Shown: positions 33,165-42,366 of the stretch, in pieces | How the letters are laid out: the number at the start of each line of letters is the position of its first letter | How positions within the stretch are numbered: position 1 is the first letter of the stretch | Source: Bacillota bacterium | GTDB taxonomy: Bacteria > Bacillota > Clostridia > Acetivibrionales > DSM-1351 | Direction of reading: 5' to 3' | Length of the DNA: 64,000 nucleotides | NCBI GenBank assembly: GCA_023460955.1 | Contig: JAEWOH010000018.1 | Coordinates: forward strand, 145,280-209,279 | Position numbers and translations under genes: made by a program | The notes under the pieces: model-generated | Database searches by the model: none | What the model saw: the letters and a program-made list of their open reading frames with translations, nothing else | Told to the model about the DNA's origin: nothing

Positions 33165-34097
33165 ATGTCAAAAGTATATAAGAGTTTACTTGAACTTATT
33201 GGAAATACACCTTTGCTGGAATTAACCAGATATAATCAGGCTGAAGCACTTGAAGCTAAAATACTTGGAAAGCTTGAGTACTTTAATCCTCTTGGAAGTG
33301 TTAAGGATAGAATTGCGTACGGAATGATCAGGGATGCGGAGGAAAGAGGTTTAATAAACAAAGATACCGTTATAATTGAACCTACCAGCGGAAATACCGG
33401 AATAGGGCTTGCATTTGTAGCTGCAGCAAAGGGGTATAAATTGATAATAACTCTCCCTGAAAATTTCAGTCAGGAAAGAAAAAAGCTTTTAAAAGCTCTT
33501 GGGGCTGAGCTGATTCTGACACCTGGCGCTGAAGGAATGGCAGGGGCTATAAACAAGGCTAAGGAACTGTCAGCTGCTATAGAAAATTCATTTCTTCCAT
33601 TACAGTTTGATAACCCTGCAAACCCTGAAATTCATAAAAAAACTACAGCTGAGGAAATATGGAAGGACACCAACGGTCAAGTGGATATATTTGTTGGAGG
33701 GGTAGGAACAGGAGGAACTGTTTCAGGCACAGGTGAAGCCTTAAAATTAAAGAATCCAGAACTAAAGGTTATAGCTGTGGAACCCTTTTCTTCTCCGGTT
33801 TTATCAGGTGGTGTAAAAGGACCTCATAAAATTCAGGGGCTAGGTCCAGGTTTTGTTCCATCCATATTTAACCCGGTGATTGTAAACGAAATAGTTAAGG
33901 TAACAAATGAGGATGCATATGAAACCTCACGTAAACTGGCAAAGCTTGAAGGTCTGGTTGTGGGGATTTCGTCAGGGGCTGCTGTATATGCGGCAATGCA
34001 GATTGCTAGAAGACCCGAGAATAAAGGTAAAACAATCGTAACAGTTTTACCCGATACCGGAGAAAGATACTTATCTACTGATCTCTATCATGAGTAG
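33165..34097 (+). CDS. cysK: Cysteine synthase A (O-acetylserine sulfhydrylase)
   Basis: Start chosen at ATG 33165 (GAGG five bases upstream; the product then begins MSKVYKSLLELIGNTPLLEL like other CysK proteins). The 310-residue PLP enzyme makes cysteine from O-acetylserine and sulfide. PLP lysine K47 in NPLGSVKDR, substrate loop TSGNTG (74-79), GVGTGGTVSGTG for the cofactor phosphate, and GISSGAA near the C-terminus are all present. IQGLGPGFVP is the CysK-type segment. In firmicutes CysK also partners CymR, which fits the nearby Rrf2 gene. Confidence 0.95.
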   Translation: MSKVYKSLLELIGNTPLLELTRYNQAEALEAKILGKLEYFNPLGSVKDRIAYGMIRDAEERGLINKDTVIIEPTSGNTGIGLAFVAAAKGYKLIITLPENFSQERKKLLKALGAELILTPGAEGMAGAINKAKELSAAIENSFLPLQFDNPANPEIHKKTTAEEIWKDTNGQVDIFVGGVGTGGTVSGTGEALKLKNPELKVIAVEPFSSPVLSGGVKGPHKIQGLGPGFVPSIFNPVIVNEIVKVTNEDAYETSRKLAKLEGLVVGISSGAAVYAAMQIARRPENKGKTIVTVLPDTGERYLSTDLYHE

Positions 34098-34154
34098 CCC
34101 TCAAAGGTAACAAGGTTGATGCTGGACACGTCCTTACCAACTTTACGTTTAAAT

Positions 34155-34203
34155 TAAAAAAGCAAATAAATCGCCTTAAACGGCGATTTATTTGCTTTTT
34201 TCT
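34155..34203. terminator. Bidirectional terminator between cysK and the sulfonate-type ABC operon
   Basis: AAGCAAATAAATCGCC pairs perfectly with GGCGATTTATTTGCTT, flanked by A residues on the left and T residues on the right, so it can serve both convergent units. Confidence 0.92.
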
Positions 34204-34245
34204 ACAGAAGTTGTTTCACTCTCCTGATGAGCTCTGATTTATAGT

Positions 34246-35235
34246 TTACTTCATGGCCTTTCCGGCGTAAGTATTATCCACTACTTTAGCATAAGGAGCT
34301 TTCTGTTTGAGCTGTCCCGCTTTATCCATAACAGTCTGCAGTAACTCAAAGGAGGTGTCCTTCATAACAGGGTCCTTACACCAGGCATCTATATCCTTGT
34401 ATCTTTTTGCAACGGTTTCAAGAACAGCAAGATCCGTATCTGGGAACGAGGATTTTATTGCCTCGGCTATTTCTTTAGGAGAATGTGTATCTACCCATTT
34501 CTGTCCTTTATATATTGCATCTGTGAACTTTTGAATGGTATCCTTGTTCTTTTCTATGTAGCTTTTCTTTGCAAAGTATGCCGTATAAGGGATTTCGCCG
34601 CTTTCCTGTCCTACCGATGCAAGAATATAGCCTTTTCCCTCTTTTTCCAGAAGGGAGGCGGTTGGTTCGAACAATGTAACATAATCACCCTTACCGCCTG
34701 TAAAGGCACCCGCCATTAAAGCAAACTGTATGCTGGTGTCAACGTCCACATCTTTACCTGCCACCAGATTATTCTTGTTAAGCACATATTCAAGTGTCAT
34801 TTCGGGAACACCGCCTTTACGACCGCCAATGATGCTCTTTCCCTTCATGTTGCTCCACTTGAAGTCCGGCTCGGCTTTTCTCCCGACCACAAAGGACCCG
34901 TCTCTTTTTGTTAGTTGTGCAAAGACTACCGAATAGTCCTCTTTGCCTTCATTATAGACGTATATACTTGCTTCGGGGCCTGCAAAGCCGATATCACACT
35001 GGCCGGACAACACTGCTGTCATTACCTTGTCCGCTCCCTGGCCATTTTGTAATTCAACTTCAAGACCAACATCATTGAAAAAACCTTTGTTTATGGCAAT
35101 GTATTGAGGCGCATAAAATACTGAATGGGTCACCTCACTTAATACAACTTTAGTCTTTTGTGTGTCTGTTCCGCATGCGCTGAAAACAAAGGTTACGCAT
35201 AAAAGAACAGCAATTATCAGGCAAAACTTTCTCAT
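34246..35235 (-). CDS. ABC transporter substrate-binding lipoprotein (SsuA/TauA-like)
   Basis: A 329-residue lipoprotein (lipobox FSAC, C21) of the NMT1/SsuA class. SVFYAPQYIAINKGFFNDVGLEVELQNGQGADKVMTAVLSGQCDIGFAGPE is the typical N-terminal lobe pattern of sulfonate, taurine, nitrate or thiamine-precursor binders. It lies in a three-gene ssuBCA-type operon next to cysteine and methionine genes, so an organosulfur ligand is likely (inference). 70 bp separate it from the permease gene; an ACATATATGATTTT element lies across the permease stop. Confidence 0.85.
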   Translation of the reverse strand: MRKFCLIIAVLLCVTFVFSACGTDTQKTKVVLSEVTHSVFYAPQYIAINKGFFNDVGLEVELQNGQGADKVMTAVLSGQCDIGFAGPEASIYVYNEGKEDYSVVFAQLTKRDGSFVVGRKAEPDFKWSNMKGKSIIGGRKGGVPEMTLEYVLNKNNLVAGKDVDVDTSIQFALMAGAFTGGKGDYVTLFEPTASLLEKEGKGYILASVGQESGEIPYTAYFAKKSYIEKNKDTIQKFTDAIYKGQKWVDTHSPKEIAEAIKSSFPDTDLAVLETVAKRYKDIDAWCKDPVMKDTSFELLQTVMDKAGQLKQKAPYAKVVDNTYAGKAMK

Positions 35236-35305
35236 ACCGACCTCCTATCTGCGCGCCCTTCGGCACGCTTAAAAAATATGATTAATTAAGTTTCTTCACA
35301 CAAAA

Positions 35306-36142
35306 TCATATATGTGTTTTAACAATTAGCTTCTGGAGCAGGACTACGGCCTTATACATTATTCCTGCGGCAATGCAAAGGATTATTACACTGGCCATTA
35401 CCAGATCCAGTTGGAATACCTGACCTCCGTACACAATTAAATAACCAAGCCCTGATTTTGATACCAGGAACTCACCTACAATAACTCCAACCCAGGAAAG
35501 ACCTACATTTATTTTAAGGGAGTTGATTATTACCGGCAGGTTGGAAGGGAAAACGACTTTTGTAAATATCTGAAGTCTTGCTGCTCCAAAGGTTTTCACA
35601 AGTTTTATCTGTTCCTCATCCGTGGCCATAAACCCATTGAGTACTTCCAAAATAGAAACTATTATAGATATAGCAAGAGCAATAACGATAATAGAAGTGG
35701 TTCCGGCGCCAAACCATACTATGAATATGGGACCCAGAGCAATTTTGGGTAAGCTGTTCAATATGACAAGATACGGCTCCAATACTTTGGATAGGAACTC
35801 CGACCACCACAAAATTACCGCGATAACTGTTCCCAGCACTGTGCCCAAAACAAAGCCTACAATAGTTTCAAAACAGGTGACTTCTATATGGTGGAACAGC
35901 TGACCTTCATTATACAATCTCACAATGGTATTAATTATCCTTGAAGGTTGGCTGGTAATAAACGCATCAATTATCTTCAGCCGTGCGCAGATTTCCCAAA
36001 GAGCTATAAAAGCAATCAATAATAAAATCTGAGTCAAACTGATAAGTACTTTTTTTCTTTTACGTTTTTTAAGATAGTCCAGCCGCTCTTTTGAAGGATT
36101 AAGCGTTGTTTGTTTGGATGAGTTTATTTTAGACATGTACAT
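35306..36142 (-). CDS. ABC transporter permease (SsuC/TauC-like)
   Basis: Start placed at ATG 36142 (MYMSKINSS), with AAGGAG four bases upstream inside the ATPase gene; ATG 36136, ten bases from the same site, is equally possible. The longer frame (from 36220) is antiparallel reading of the ATPase end. About 278 residues, six helices after a basic N-terminus (LKKRKRKK). LNSLPKIALGPIFIVWFG and the EAA-like loop VKTFGAARLQIFTKVVFPSNLPVIINSLKI are SsuC/TauC features. Overlaps the ATPase gene by 14 bp. Confidence 0.88.
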   Translation of the reverse strand: MYMSKINSSKQTTLNPSKERLDYLKKRKRKKVLISLTQILLLIAFIALWEICARLKIIDAFITSQPSRIINTIVRLYNEGQLFHHIEVTCFETIVGFVLGTVLGTVIAVILWWSEFLSKVLEPYLVILNSLPKIALGPIFIVWFGAGTTSIIVIALAISIIVSILEVLNGFMATDEEQIKLVKTFGAARLQIFTKVVFPSNLPVIINSLKINVGLSWVGVIVGEFLVSKSGLGYLIVYGGQVFQLDLVMASVIILCIAAGIMYKAVVLLQKLIVKTHI

Positions 36143-36896
36143 CCAGCTCCTTCCATATGGTATTGAAATAATGCCTGAATTCCGGAGCCTCTCTGCTGCA
36201 AAAAGGAGTTCTGTTTTCACAGGTTAGCTTAATATCGTGTATACTTTTTATGGTCGCAGGTCTGCTGGACAAAACCACAACTCTGTCAGCCATGCTAATG
36301 CTTTCAGCAATATCATGTGTTACCATAATTGCCGTTTTGTTTTCTTTTTTGATTATTGAGTAGATGTCGTCAGTTACTGCAAGCCTGGTTTGATAATCAA
36401 GGGCTGAAAACGCTTCATCCAGGAGCAGTATCTCCGGCTTTAGTGCCAGGGTTCTTATCAGAGCCGCTCTCTGTCGCATTCCCCCTGACAACTGAGAAGG
36501 ATACTTGTTTCTGAAGTCATAAAGGCCGTAGGTGTCCAACAGGCTATTTACATAATCTATATTTTCTTTGGTTTTTATCTTTCTTATTTCAAGTCCCAGT
36601 AAGACGTTCTGGAGAATTGTCCTCCAATCAAAAAGATAATCCTTTTGCAGCATATAACCAACGCTTTCACAAGTATCGGTTATTTCTTTTCCGTTTATTG
36701 CAATGCTGCCCGCCGATGGTTTTATAAGGCCGGCAATTATTGAAAGCAGCGTAGATTTTCCACATCCGCTGGGCCCAACTATACAAATAAATTCACCTTT
36801 TGAAATTTGAAGATTAACGTTTGTAATGGCAGGTATTTCGCCATTGGGTGACTGATAGTTCATACCTATATTATTTATTTCTACTATGTAAGACAA
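36129..36896 (-). CDS. ABC transporter ATP-binding protein (SsuB/TauB-like)
   Basis: A 255-residue ATPase from TTG 36896, with AGGAGG nine bases upstream. Walker A VGPSGCGKST, MLQKDYLFDWRTILQNVLLGLE (the DWRT form common in SsuB/TauB), signature LSGGMRQRAALIR, Walker B ILLLDEAFSALD and switch H in MVTHDIAES. It opens the operon followed by the permease and binding protein. The gene order ATPase-permease-binding protein and the sulfur-gene neighbourhood support organosulfur uptake. Confidence 0.9.
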   Translation of the reverse strand: MSYIVEINNIGMNYQSPNGEIPAITNVNLQISKGEFICIVGPSGCGKSTLLSIIAGLIKPSAGSIAINGKEITDTCESVGYMLQKDYLFDWRTILQNVLLGLEIRKIKTKENIDYVNSLLDTYGLYDFRNKYPSQLSGGMRQRAALIRTLALKPEILLLDEAFSALDYQTRLAVTDDIYSIIKKENKTAIMVTHDIAESISMADRVVVLSSRPATIKSIHDIKLTCENRTPFCSREAPEFRHYFNTIWKELDVHV

Positions 36897-37022
36897 CGAT
36901 AAACACCTCCTGCCATAACTCGGGTGTTATTTATTTCTAATATAGTATATAAATAGAGTATAGAATTGGTTAAAGAATATTTCCGACTGATTTTATAATT
37001 GAAGTTTTATTAATAAAATGAA

Positions 37023-37056
37023 TAAAAAAAAGCCGGGGATATTAACCCTCAGCTTT
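37023..37056 (-). terminator. Terminator of the PQ-loop gene
   Basis: On the minus strand AAAGCTGAGGG pairs with CCCCGGCTTT (imperfect), ending in a long T run. The stem begins within the last codons of the gene. Confidence 0.75.
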
Positions 37057-37326
37057 TGACTCATTTGATTTTCTTTCATAGGCTCTGTTCCTATAATATA
37101 TTACAATGTCGGTGGATACCATAAACAGGTTGATTATGTACAGGACCATTACGATATCTCTGCTGTACAATATTTTATGTGTAATTCCTGAAAGATACCC
37201 GAAAATAACTATGTATAGGAATAAAACACTTTTTCCTTTTGTACTTTTGGAGGTGTACGACTTTATAATCTGTGTAGGCCAGGCTGCTCCGAAACTCAGT
37301 AACATCAATGCTTCAAAAATGCTCAT
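37042..37326 (-). CDS. Small PQ-loop (SemiSWEET-like) membrane protein
   Basis: Start chosen at ATG 37326 (MSIFEALMLLSFGAAWP) because GAGGAG lies nine bases upstream; the longer frame begins before that site. The 94-residue protein has three membrane helices and one PQ-loop-type repeat: WPTQIIKSYTSKSTKGKSVLFLYIVIFGYLSG has the PxQ, KS and GxS positions of SemiSWEET half-transporters. Such proteins dimerise to move sugars or other small solutes. The charged tail (RNRAYERKSNESK) is cytoplasmic. A single gene; substrate unknown. Confidence 0.78.
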   Translation of the reverse strand: MSIFEALMLLSFGAAWPTQIIKSYTSKSTKGKSVLFLYIVIFGYLSGITHKILYSRDIVMVLYIINLFMVSTDIVIYYRNRAYERKSNESKAEG

Positions 37327-37452
37327 GTGTATTAACTCCTCTGTATAATTTTTGTTAATGTTCAAACATTATAAAAATTGAAATTTTAAATAGATATTTG
37401 AACAAAACTTCCGCAGAACTAATTATACACCAATAGGGAGCTGTGCCACTAT

Positions 37453-38334
37453 TTATGGACAAAATTTCTTAAAAAATTGTTCGGAGGATACACCATGGGG
37501 GCGATTTTTTCGCTTTAGACCAAAAAGAGTATCTTCCTCGTCCTTATTTATAAGGTTTACACCCTCAAGGCAGGATAATGAGGCTTTAAACCCCAATTCC
37601 TTTATAATTTCCTTCGATTCCTTGCTGATAGCCCCGTACGGGTAAGTAAAAGTATTGGGTGTTATACCGCAATTCTGGGTTAATTTATCCTGAAGTTTAC
37701 CTATATCTTCAATTAAGACCTGTCTGTAGTTTTCAAAGGATTCTCCCTTGCGTCTTTTGGCCCCGTTTCTTTTATTAAGGGAATGGAGGTTATAGGAGTG
37801 ATTTTGAATTTCAAAGTAGCCTGACTCACTCATGATTCTTAATTGATCCCAGGAGGCATGAGCATAAGCCGGATCGTTTGTAGGATAAGGTTCTTTGGAA
37901 AAATCCTCTATATACTTGCCGATAACAGAGAGTACTGCTTTCATATTGTACTTTTGCAGTATTGGCTGACCATATAGGTAATTGTTAAGATTTCCGTCAT
38001 CAAAGGTTATAATTACAGGCTTTAAGGGAATGTCTCCATCATTGTAAACATAGTTTATCAAGTCTGTCATAGTGATTGAAGTGTAGTTGTGGTTGCATAA
38101 ATACTTCATATCACTTTCAAATTCACTGGGAGTAATTACATACTTCCCTAAATGGGAATTTTTCAGTACGCCATGATACATAATTATAGGCAATGCAATC
38201 CCGTCCTCGGTTATCTGACCACCCTGGACATCGCCGAAAACATCTGTTGATGAGGACAACACAAGTGTTCCTGCCAAGCTTAAAGTAAAAAACACTGTTA
38301 ATATAAGTGATATATATTTCAATTTAAAAGTCAT
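37453..38334 (-). CDS. Exported polysaccharide deacetylase (NodB-type)
   Basis: A 293-residue protein with a signal peptide or anchor (about 7-29) and a NodB domain. Motif 1 is VIITFDDGN with the catalytic and metal aspartates; motif 2 is EIQNHSYNLH, with the H-x-x-x-H metal ligands; TFTYPYG gives the later catalytic segment. It would deacetylate peptidoglycan or another extracellular N-acetyl glycan. Its start overlaps the end of the M23 peptidase gene by 11 bp, so the two are co-translated wall-remodelling enzymes. Confidence 0.9.
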   Translation of the reverse strand: MTFKLKYISLILTVFFTLSLAGTLVLSSSTDVFGDVQGGQITEDGIALPIIMYHGVLKNSHLGKYVITPSEFESDMKYLCNHNYTSITMTDLINYVYNDGDIPLKPVIITFDDGNLNNYLYGQPILQKYNMKAVLSVIGKYIEDFSKEPYPTNDPAYAHASWDQLRIMSESGYFEIQNHSYNLHSLNKRNGAKRRKGESFENYRQVLIEDIGKLQDKLTQNCGITPNTFTYPYGAISKESKEIIKELGFKASLSCLEGVNLINKDEEDTLFGLKRKNRPHGVSSEQFFKKFCP

Positions 38335-39388
38335 AGCCGCTATCCTTCTCCATTATATCATATACTCTGTAAAAATCTCTGGTTTCATCATCCTTAACTA
38401 CTGCTGAACGGTTTTTCTGAAGAAGGTTTATTATCTCATAGACATTAATCCATAACTCATTTACACATTCCTTCTGAGATTCGTCAAAGATAATCTGCAT
38501 TCCGAAATGAAGATGGGGTGTAGTTATGTTATTGACATTCTCTCTTGTACTATAGCCGGTCATGCCCAAATAGCCAATGACATCTCCTGCTTTAACAATC
38601 TTTCCTTCATATAGATCTGAATGGAAAGGTCTGTCTTTTCTCAGATGAGCGTAATAGTAATATCTTTTCTGATCAAAGCTGCGGATTCCGATTCTCCATC
38701 CGCCATACATGTTCCAACCCATAACTTCTACAATACCTGATTCTACAGCCATAACAGGAGTACCTATTGACCCCATAAGATCGTTACCCAGGTGCTTTCT
38801 TGCATAGCCGAAGGTACGTCCATTTCCAAAATCATCGTAGTGGCTGAAACTGTAGCCTCTGGCTATGGGAGAAAAAACTTTAAGCCCGTATTTTTTTTCC
38901 CATTTAAAATTTCCGTTATTATCGGGATCCTTTACCTGAACTTCGTACTCTCCTACAAAGTTTCCTAGAATTGCATTGTAGGCCTCATGATAATAGTTAT
39001 AATATTTCAGATTTTCTGTCAATTGCTCCATTGTCTGCCCCTTATTTAGCTTGGACACCAGTTCATCCATATCCTTTGCTTTATACTTTTTAAAGTTTCC
39101 GCCATATTTTGTCGCCAGATATGACAGCAAATCCACCCAGTTTAGCTGAACCGCCTTGCCGTGGGATTTAACGTCAAGAGTTAGAGCTTTTTCCATGGCC
39201 TCGTAGCAGGCATTGAATTCAACCCACTTTATAAACTTTCTCTCTCCTGTGGGATCGGTAGTAACTGAAAACGCCTGAGTGCCGATGGTTGATATTACGA
39301 AGGTGGAAGTGGTAAGTAAACCCAGGATCAGAATAAATGCCAGGAAAACTTTATATAGTCGTTTAATGTATTTTGCGTCATTTCTCAA
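38324..39388 (-). CDS. Membrane-anchored M23-family metallopeptidase
   Basis: A 354-residue protein from TTG 39388 (GAGAGGTG upstream). A membrane helix at about 13-37 precedes an uncharacterised region (40-190). The M23/LytM domain is at about 205-325 with zinc ligands in KHLGNDLMG (H and D) and HLHFG, plus YYYYAHL and AGDVIGYLGMTGYS. All metal ligands are present, so it is probably an active endopeptidase cutting peptidoglycan cross-links. It is coupled to the polysaccharide deacetylase downstream. Sporulation- or growth-linked wall processing is plausible but not shown. Confidence 0.9.
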   Translation of the reverse strand: MRNDAKYIKRLYKVFLAFILILGLLTTSTFVISTIGTQAFSVTTDPTGERKFIKWVEFNACYEAMEKALTLDVKSHGKAVQLNWVDLLSYLATKYGGNFKKYKAKDMDELVSKLNKGQTMEQLTENLKYYNYYHEAYNAILGNFVGEYEVQVKDPDNNGNFKWEKKYGLKVFSPIARGYSFSHYDDFGNGRTFGYARKHLGNDLMGSIGTPVMAVESGIVEVMGWNMYGGWRIGIRSFDQKRYYYYAHLRKDRPFHSDLYEGKIVKAGDVIGYLGMTGYSTRENVNNITTPHLHFGMQIIFDESQKECVNELWINVYEIINLLQKNRSAVVKDDETRDFYRVYDIMEKDSGYDF

Positions 39389-39506
39389 TAAGTGACACCT
39401 CTCAAAAAAGAATAGAAAATAAACTACTATAAAATTTATGCAAATTTCTTAAAAGTATCCTTGTTTACAGCAAAAAGTAGCTGTAATATTTTTCAATAAA
39501 TTAATG

Positions 39507-39577
39507 ATTTACTTTATTAAAGTTATGAAGTAAAATACCTTATGTGAGTAATTTACTTCTTCATCACAGTAACTTAC
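39507..39577. promoter_or_regulatory. Cluster of TTTAC/GTAAA half-sites before the amino-acid ABC genes
   Basis: ATTTAC at 39507 and 39551, GTAAAA at 39530, and two near-palindromes GTAATTTAC (39548-39556) and GTAACTTAC (39569-39577) 21 bp apart. ATTTACTTTAT here resembles GTTTACTTTAT before the XRE-cupin gene at 42389. Probably regulator sites; no clear -35/-10 pair could be fixed. Confidence 0.45.
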
Positions 39578-39687
39578 ATAAGCAGTAGAGAGAGAACTGC
39601 CATTACTCCGATATGGCAAATAAAAAAAATATTATTAAGGCCTCACCGAAGAAAAGTGACAGGTCAATTGTGAAGGGATGGATTAAT

Positions 39688-40494
39688 TTGAAGAAGAAAG
39701 CATTAGTGAAGGTTTTAGGTTTGGCGTTGGCCGCGGTATTTACATTTTCTGGCTGCGGAGCAAACAGCAATGATTCATGGGACAAGGTCAAGGAAAAAGG
39801 TGAATTTGTATTAGGGCTTGATGAGAGCTTTCCACCCATGGGTTTCAGAGATGATAATAACAACATTGTAGGCTTTGATGTTGATCTGGCTCAAGAGGTT
39901 GCAAACAGAATGGGTGTCAAATTAAAGCTGCAGCCAATTAACTGGGATACAAAGGACCAGGAGCTTAATACGGGAAACATCGATTGTATATGGAACGGGT
40001 TTACCATTACAGAAGACAGAAAAGCAAACATACTATTTTCAGATCCATACATGAACAATCAGCAGGTACTTGTTGTGCTTGCAGATTCCAACTATAAAAC
40101 GCTTGCAGACCTGAAAGGCAAGACTGTAGCATTACAGGCTGCATCAAGTGCTGCCGATGCATTAAATTCAAAAGCAGATTTTAAAGCTACTCTTAAGGAA
40201 GTAGTTGAATTAAAGGATAACAACCTTTGCCTTATGGACCTGAAAGCAGGAAATGTGGATGCGGTTGCAATGGATGAGATTGTTGCAAGATACTATATCC
40301 AGATGAAGAGTGAGAAGTACAAGGTTCTGGATGAAGGTCTTACAAAGGAAGAGTATGGTATAGGTTTCAGAAAGGGCGATGAGCAACTTATGACAAAGGT
40401 CAACGATACTCTGAAGGAAATGGCAAAAGATGGAAAAATGGCTGAAATATCGAACAAATGGTTTGGTAAGGATATTACTACTATCAGTAAATAA
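39688..40494 (+). CDS. Polar amino-acid ABC transporter substrate-binding lipoprotein
   Basis: Start chosen at TTG 39688: AAGGGATGG lies about eight bases upstream and the product then begins with a normal lipoprotein signal (MKKKALVKVLGL...FSGC, C23); the ATG at 39613 would add 25 charged residues. The 268-residue protein is a family-3 (PBPb) amino-acid binder: EFVLGLDESFPPMGFRDDNNNIVGFDVDLAQEVANRMG and NTGNIDCIWNGFTITEDRK are typical of glutamine, arginine or cystine binders. Permease and ATPase follow, after a hairpin. Confidence 0.9.
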   Translation: MKKKALVKVLGLALAAVFTFSGCGANSNDSWDKVKEKGEFVLGLDESFPPMGFRDDNNNIVGFDVDLAQEVANRMGVKLKLQPINWDTKDQELNTGNIDCIWNGFTITEDRKANILFSDPYMNNQQVLVVLADSNYKTLADLKGKTVALQAASSAADALNSKADFKATLKEVVELKDNNLCLMDLKAGNVDAVAMDEIVARYYIQMKSEKYKVLDEGLTKEEYGIGFRKGDEQLMTKVNDTLKEMAKDGKMAEISNKWFGKDITTISK

Positions 40495-40544
40495 AGCTGA
40501 TTAATAATATATATTTAGGTTATTCTTATACGCTGATAAACACC

Positions 40545-40580
40545 AAGGGCTGATATCAAACGATATCAGCCTTAATTTTG
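40545..40580 (+). terminator. Hairpin between binding-protein and permease genes
   Basis: AAGG-GCTGATATC pairs with GATATCAGCCTT around AAAC, then TTAATTTT. It probably acts as a partial terminator, keeping binding-protein expression above that of the membrane components. Confidence 0.7.
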
Positions 40581-40682
40581 TGAAGATAAATAATTTAGAT
40601 TTTAAATATTATGTAGATTATGATAAAAAAATTCTATATAATTATGTGTACACGTGATGTGTCTGACGAGAGGAGATTTTCT

Positions 40683-41315
40683 GTGAAGCTTTTATTGTTA
40701 CTCAGCGAAGGAATGGTTGTAACCATTCAGATATTTTTACTTACATTACTTTTTGCTCTACCCTTGGGGCTTATTGTTTCCTTTGGCAGGAGGTCAAAAA
40801 ATTTCATAATAAAAGGTTTAACAGGTATATATATTTCCATAATGAGAGGGACACCTCTTATTTTGCAGCTTGTGGCTGTTTATTTTGGTCCATATTATCT
40901 TTTTGGCGGAAAGATTGACAGATTCGCTGCCGCAATTATTGCGTTCAGCTTGAACTACGCTGCATACTTTGCCGAAATATACAGAGGCGGTATTGAATCA
41001 ATTCCAAAGGGCCAATACGAAGCAGGAGAAGTATTGGGCTTTACAAAAGCCCATGTGTTTTTTAAGATTATTCTGCCCCAGGTTATTAAAAGAATTCTGC
41101 CGGCTATCAGTAATGAAGTAATAACGCTGGTTAAGGATACTGCTTTAGTTTACACTATCGGTGTGGCAGAAATGTTCAGGGCTGCGTCAAACGAAGCCAG
41201 CAGATTATCACAGATTGAACCGTTGTTTGTTGCCGGCGTATTTTATTTTATTATGAACCTTATGGTTGCACAGGCATTCAAATTTGCAGAAAATAAATTG
41301 AATTACTACAAGTAA
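40683..41315 (+). CDS. Polar amino-acid ABC transporter permease
   Basis: Start chosen at GTG 40683, with AGGAG seven bases upstream; the frame from 40620 lacks a ribosome site and adds non-family residues. The 210-residue permease of the HisM/GlnP class has about five helices, SIMRGTPLILQLVAVYFGPYY near the first third and the EAA loop YEAGEVLGFTKAHVFFKIILPQVIKRILPAISNEVI. It works with the binding protein before and the ATPase after it. Amino-acid specificity is open. Confidence 0.92.
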   Translation: MKLLLLLSEGMVVTIQIFLLTLLFALPLGLIVSFGRRSKNFIIKGLTGIYISIMRGTPLILQLVAVYFGPYYLFGGKIDRFAAAIIAFSLNYAAYFAEIYRGGIESIPKGQYEAGEVLGFTKAHVFFKIILPQVIKRILPAISNEVITLVKDTALVYTIGVAEMFRAASNEASRLSQIEPLFVAGVFYFIMNLMVAQAFKFAENKLNYYK

Positions 41316-41379
41316 ACTGTGACAAACTGCAATGGACAAGCTAGTTCTTAAGTTGGACCTGAAAGGATGAATATTAACA

Positions 41380-42138
41380 ATGAAAATGATTGAAGCTTTA
41401 AATATATACAAGAGCTTTGGAGGGAAGGAAGTTTTGACAGGTATTTCACTGGAAGTCAACAGAGGTGAGGTAGTTGCCATAATCGGACCATCAGGCTCGG
41501 GCAAAAGTACTTTGCTCAGATGTATAAATCTCCTTGAAAAAATAGATAGGGGAACAATAACTGTTGAAAATGAAATAATGGTAAACACTAATATAAACGG
41601 CAAGGCAGAATACGCTGACAAGAAAAAGCTAAGAGAAATTCGTCTTAAAATTGGACTTGTTTTTCAGAACTTTAACCTTTTTCCGCATTTTAGTGTGCTC
41701 AAGAACATTACCGAAGCTCCTGTCAGTGTTGCCGGTATAAGCAAGGAAGAGGCACACCAGACAGCAAGGCAGCTCCTGGAGAAGATGGGACTTGAGGAAA
41801 AAGCCGATGCATATCCTTTTGAGCTTTCCGGAGGGCAGAGCCAGAGAGTTGCTATTGCAAGAGCCTTGGCTTTAAAACCTGATGTTTTGTTTTTTGATGA
41901 GCCCACCTCGGCATTAGACCCGGAATTAACGATAGAAGTTATGAAGGTTATCAGAAAATTGGCTGAAGAGCATATGACAATGGTGGTTGTAACACATGAA
42001 ATGGCCTTCGCAAGAGAGGTTGCTGACAGAGTTATCTTTATGGACAACGGGGTGATAGTTGAAGAGGGTACGCCTGAGGAGCTGTTTTCCAATCCCAAAA
42101 ACGAGAGAACAAAAGTGTTTATTAAGGGTTTTAATTAG
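41380..42138 (+). CDS. Polar amino-acid ABC transporter ATPase (GlnQ-like)
   Basis: A 252-residue ATPase with Walker A IGPSGSGKST, LVFQNFNLFPHFSVLKNITEAPV at the Q-loop, signature LSGGQSQRVAIA, Walker B VLFFDEPTSALD and switch H in VVTHEMAFAREVADRVIFMD. The NFNLFPHxSVLKNITEAP and EMAFAREVADR strings are the GlnQ/HisP hallmark. A short family-typical insertion (IMVNTNINGKAEYADKK) precedes the Q-loop. It ends the amino-acid transporter operon ahead of a terminator. Confidence 0.94.
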   Translation: MKMIEALNIYKSFGGKEVLTGISLEVNRGEVVAIIGPSGSGKSTLLRCINLLEKIDRGTITVENEIMVNTNINGKAEYADKKKLREIRLKIGLVFQNFNLFPHFSVLKNITEAPVSVAGISKEEAHQTARQLLEKMGLEEKADAYPFELSGGQSQRVAIARALALKPDVLFFDEPTSALDPELTIEVMKVIRKLAEEHMTMVVVTHEMAFAREVADRVIFMDNGVIVEEGTPEELFSNPKNERTKVFIKGFN

Positions 42139-42218
42139 TATAAATGCTTTGAACCGTTAAATCATTTTAATTGTATTGAACTAATTAAAAATATATTTAA
42201 ATTCAAATAATTTCTAAT

Positions 42219-42281
42219 AAAAAGCGTAACAGTCTGAAAAAGGGACATTTAATTTTCCGGACTGCATATACGCTTTTTTTA
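42219..42281 (+). terminator. Terminator of the amino-acid ABC operon
   Basis: AAAAGCGT and ACGCTTTT form the base of a long interrupted hairpin with inner CAGTC/GACTG pairing, ending in a T run. Confidence 0.8.
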
Positions 42282-42366
42282 TTATCCGAATCAGAATTAA
42301 TACATTAATTCAATAAAGTCATTGTAATTATTGACATATTTTTTATTATGTGATACCTTATTTCTT

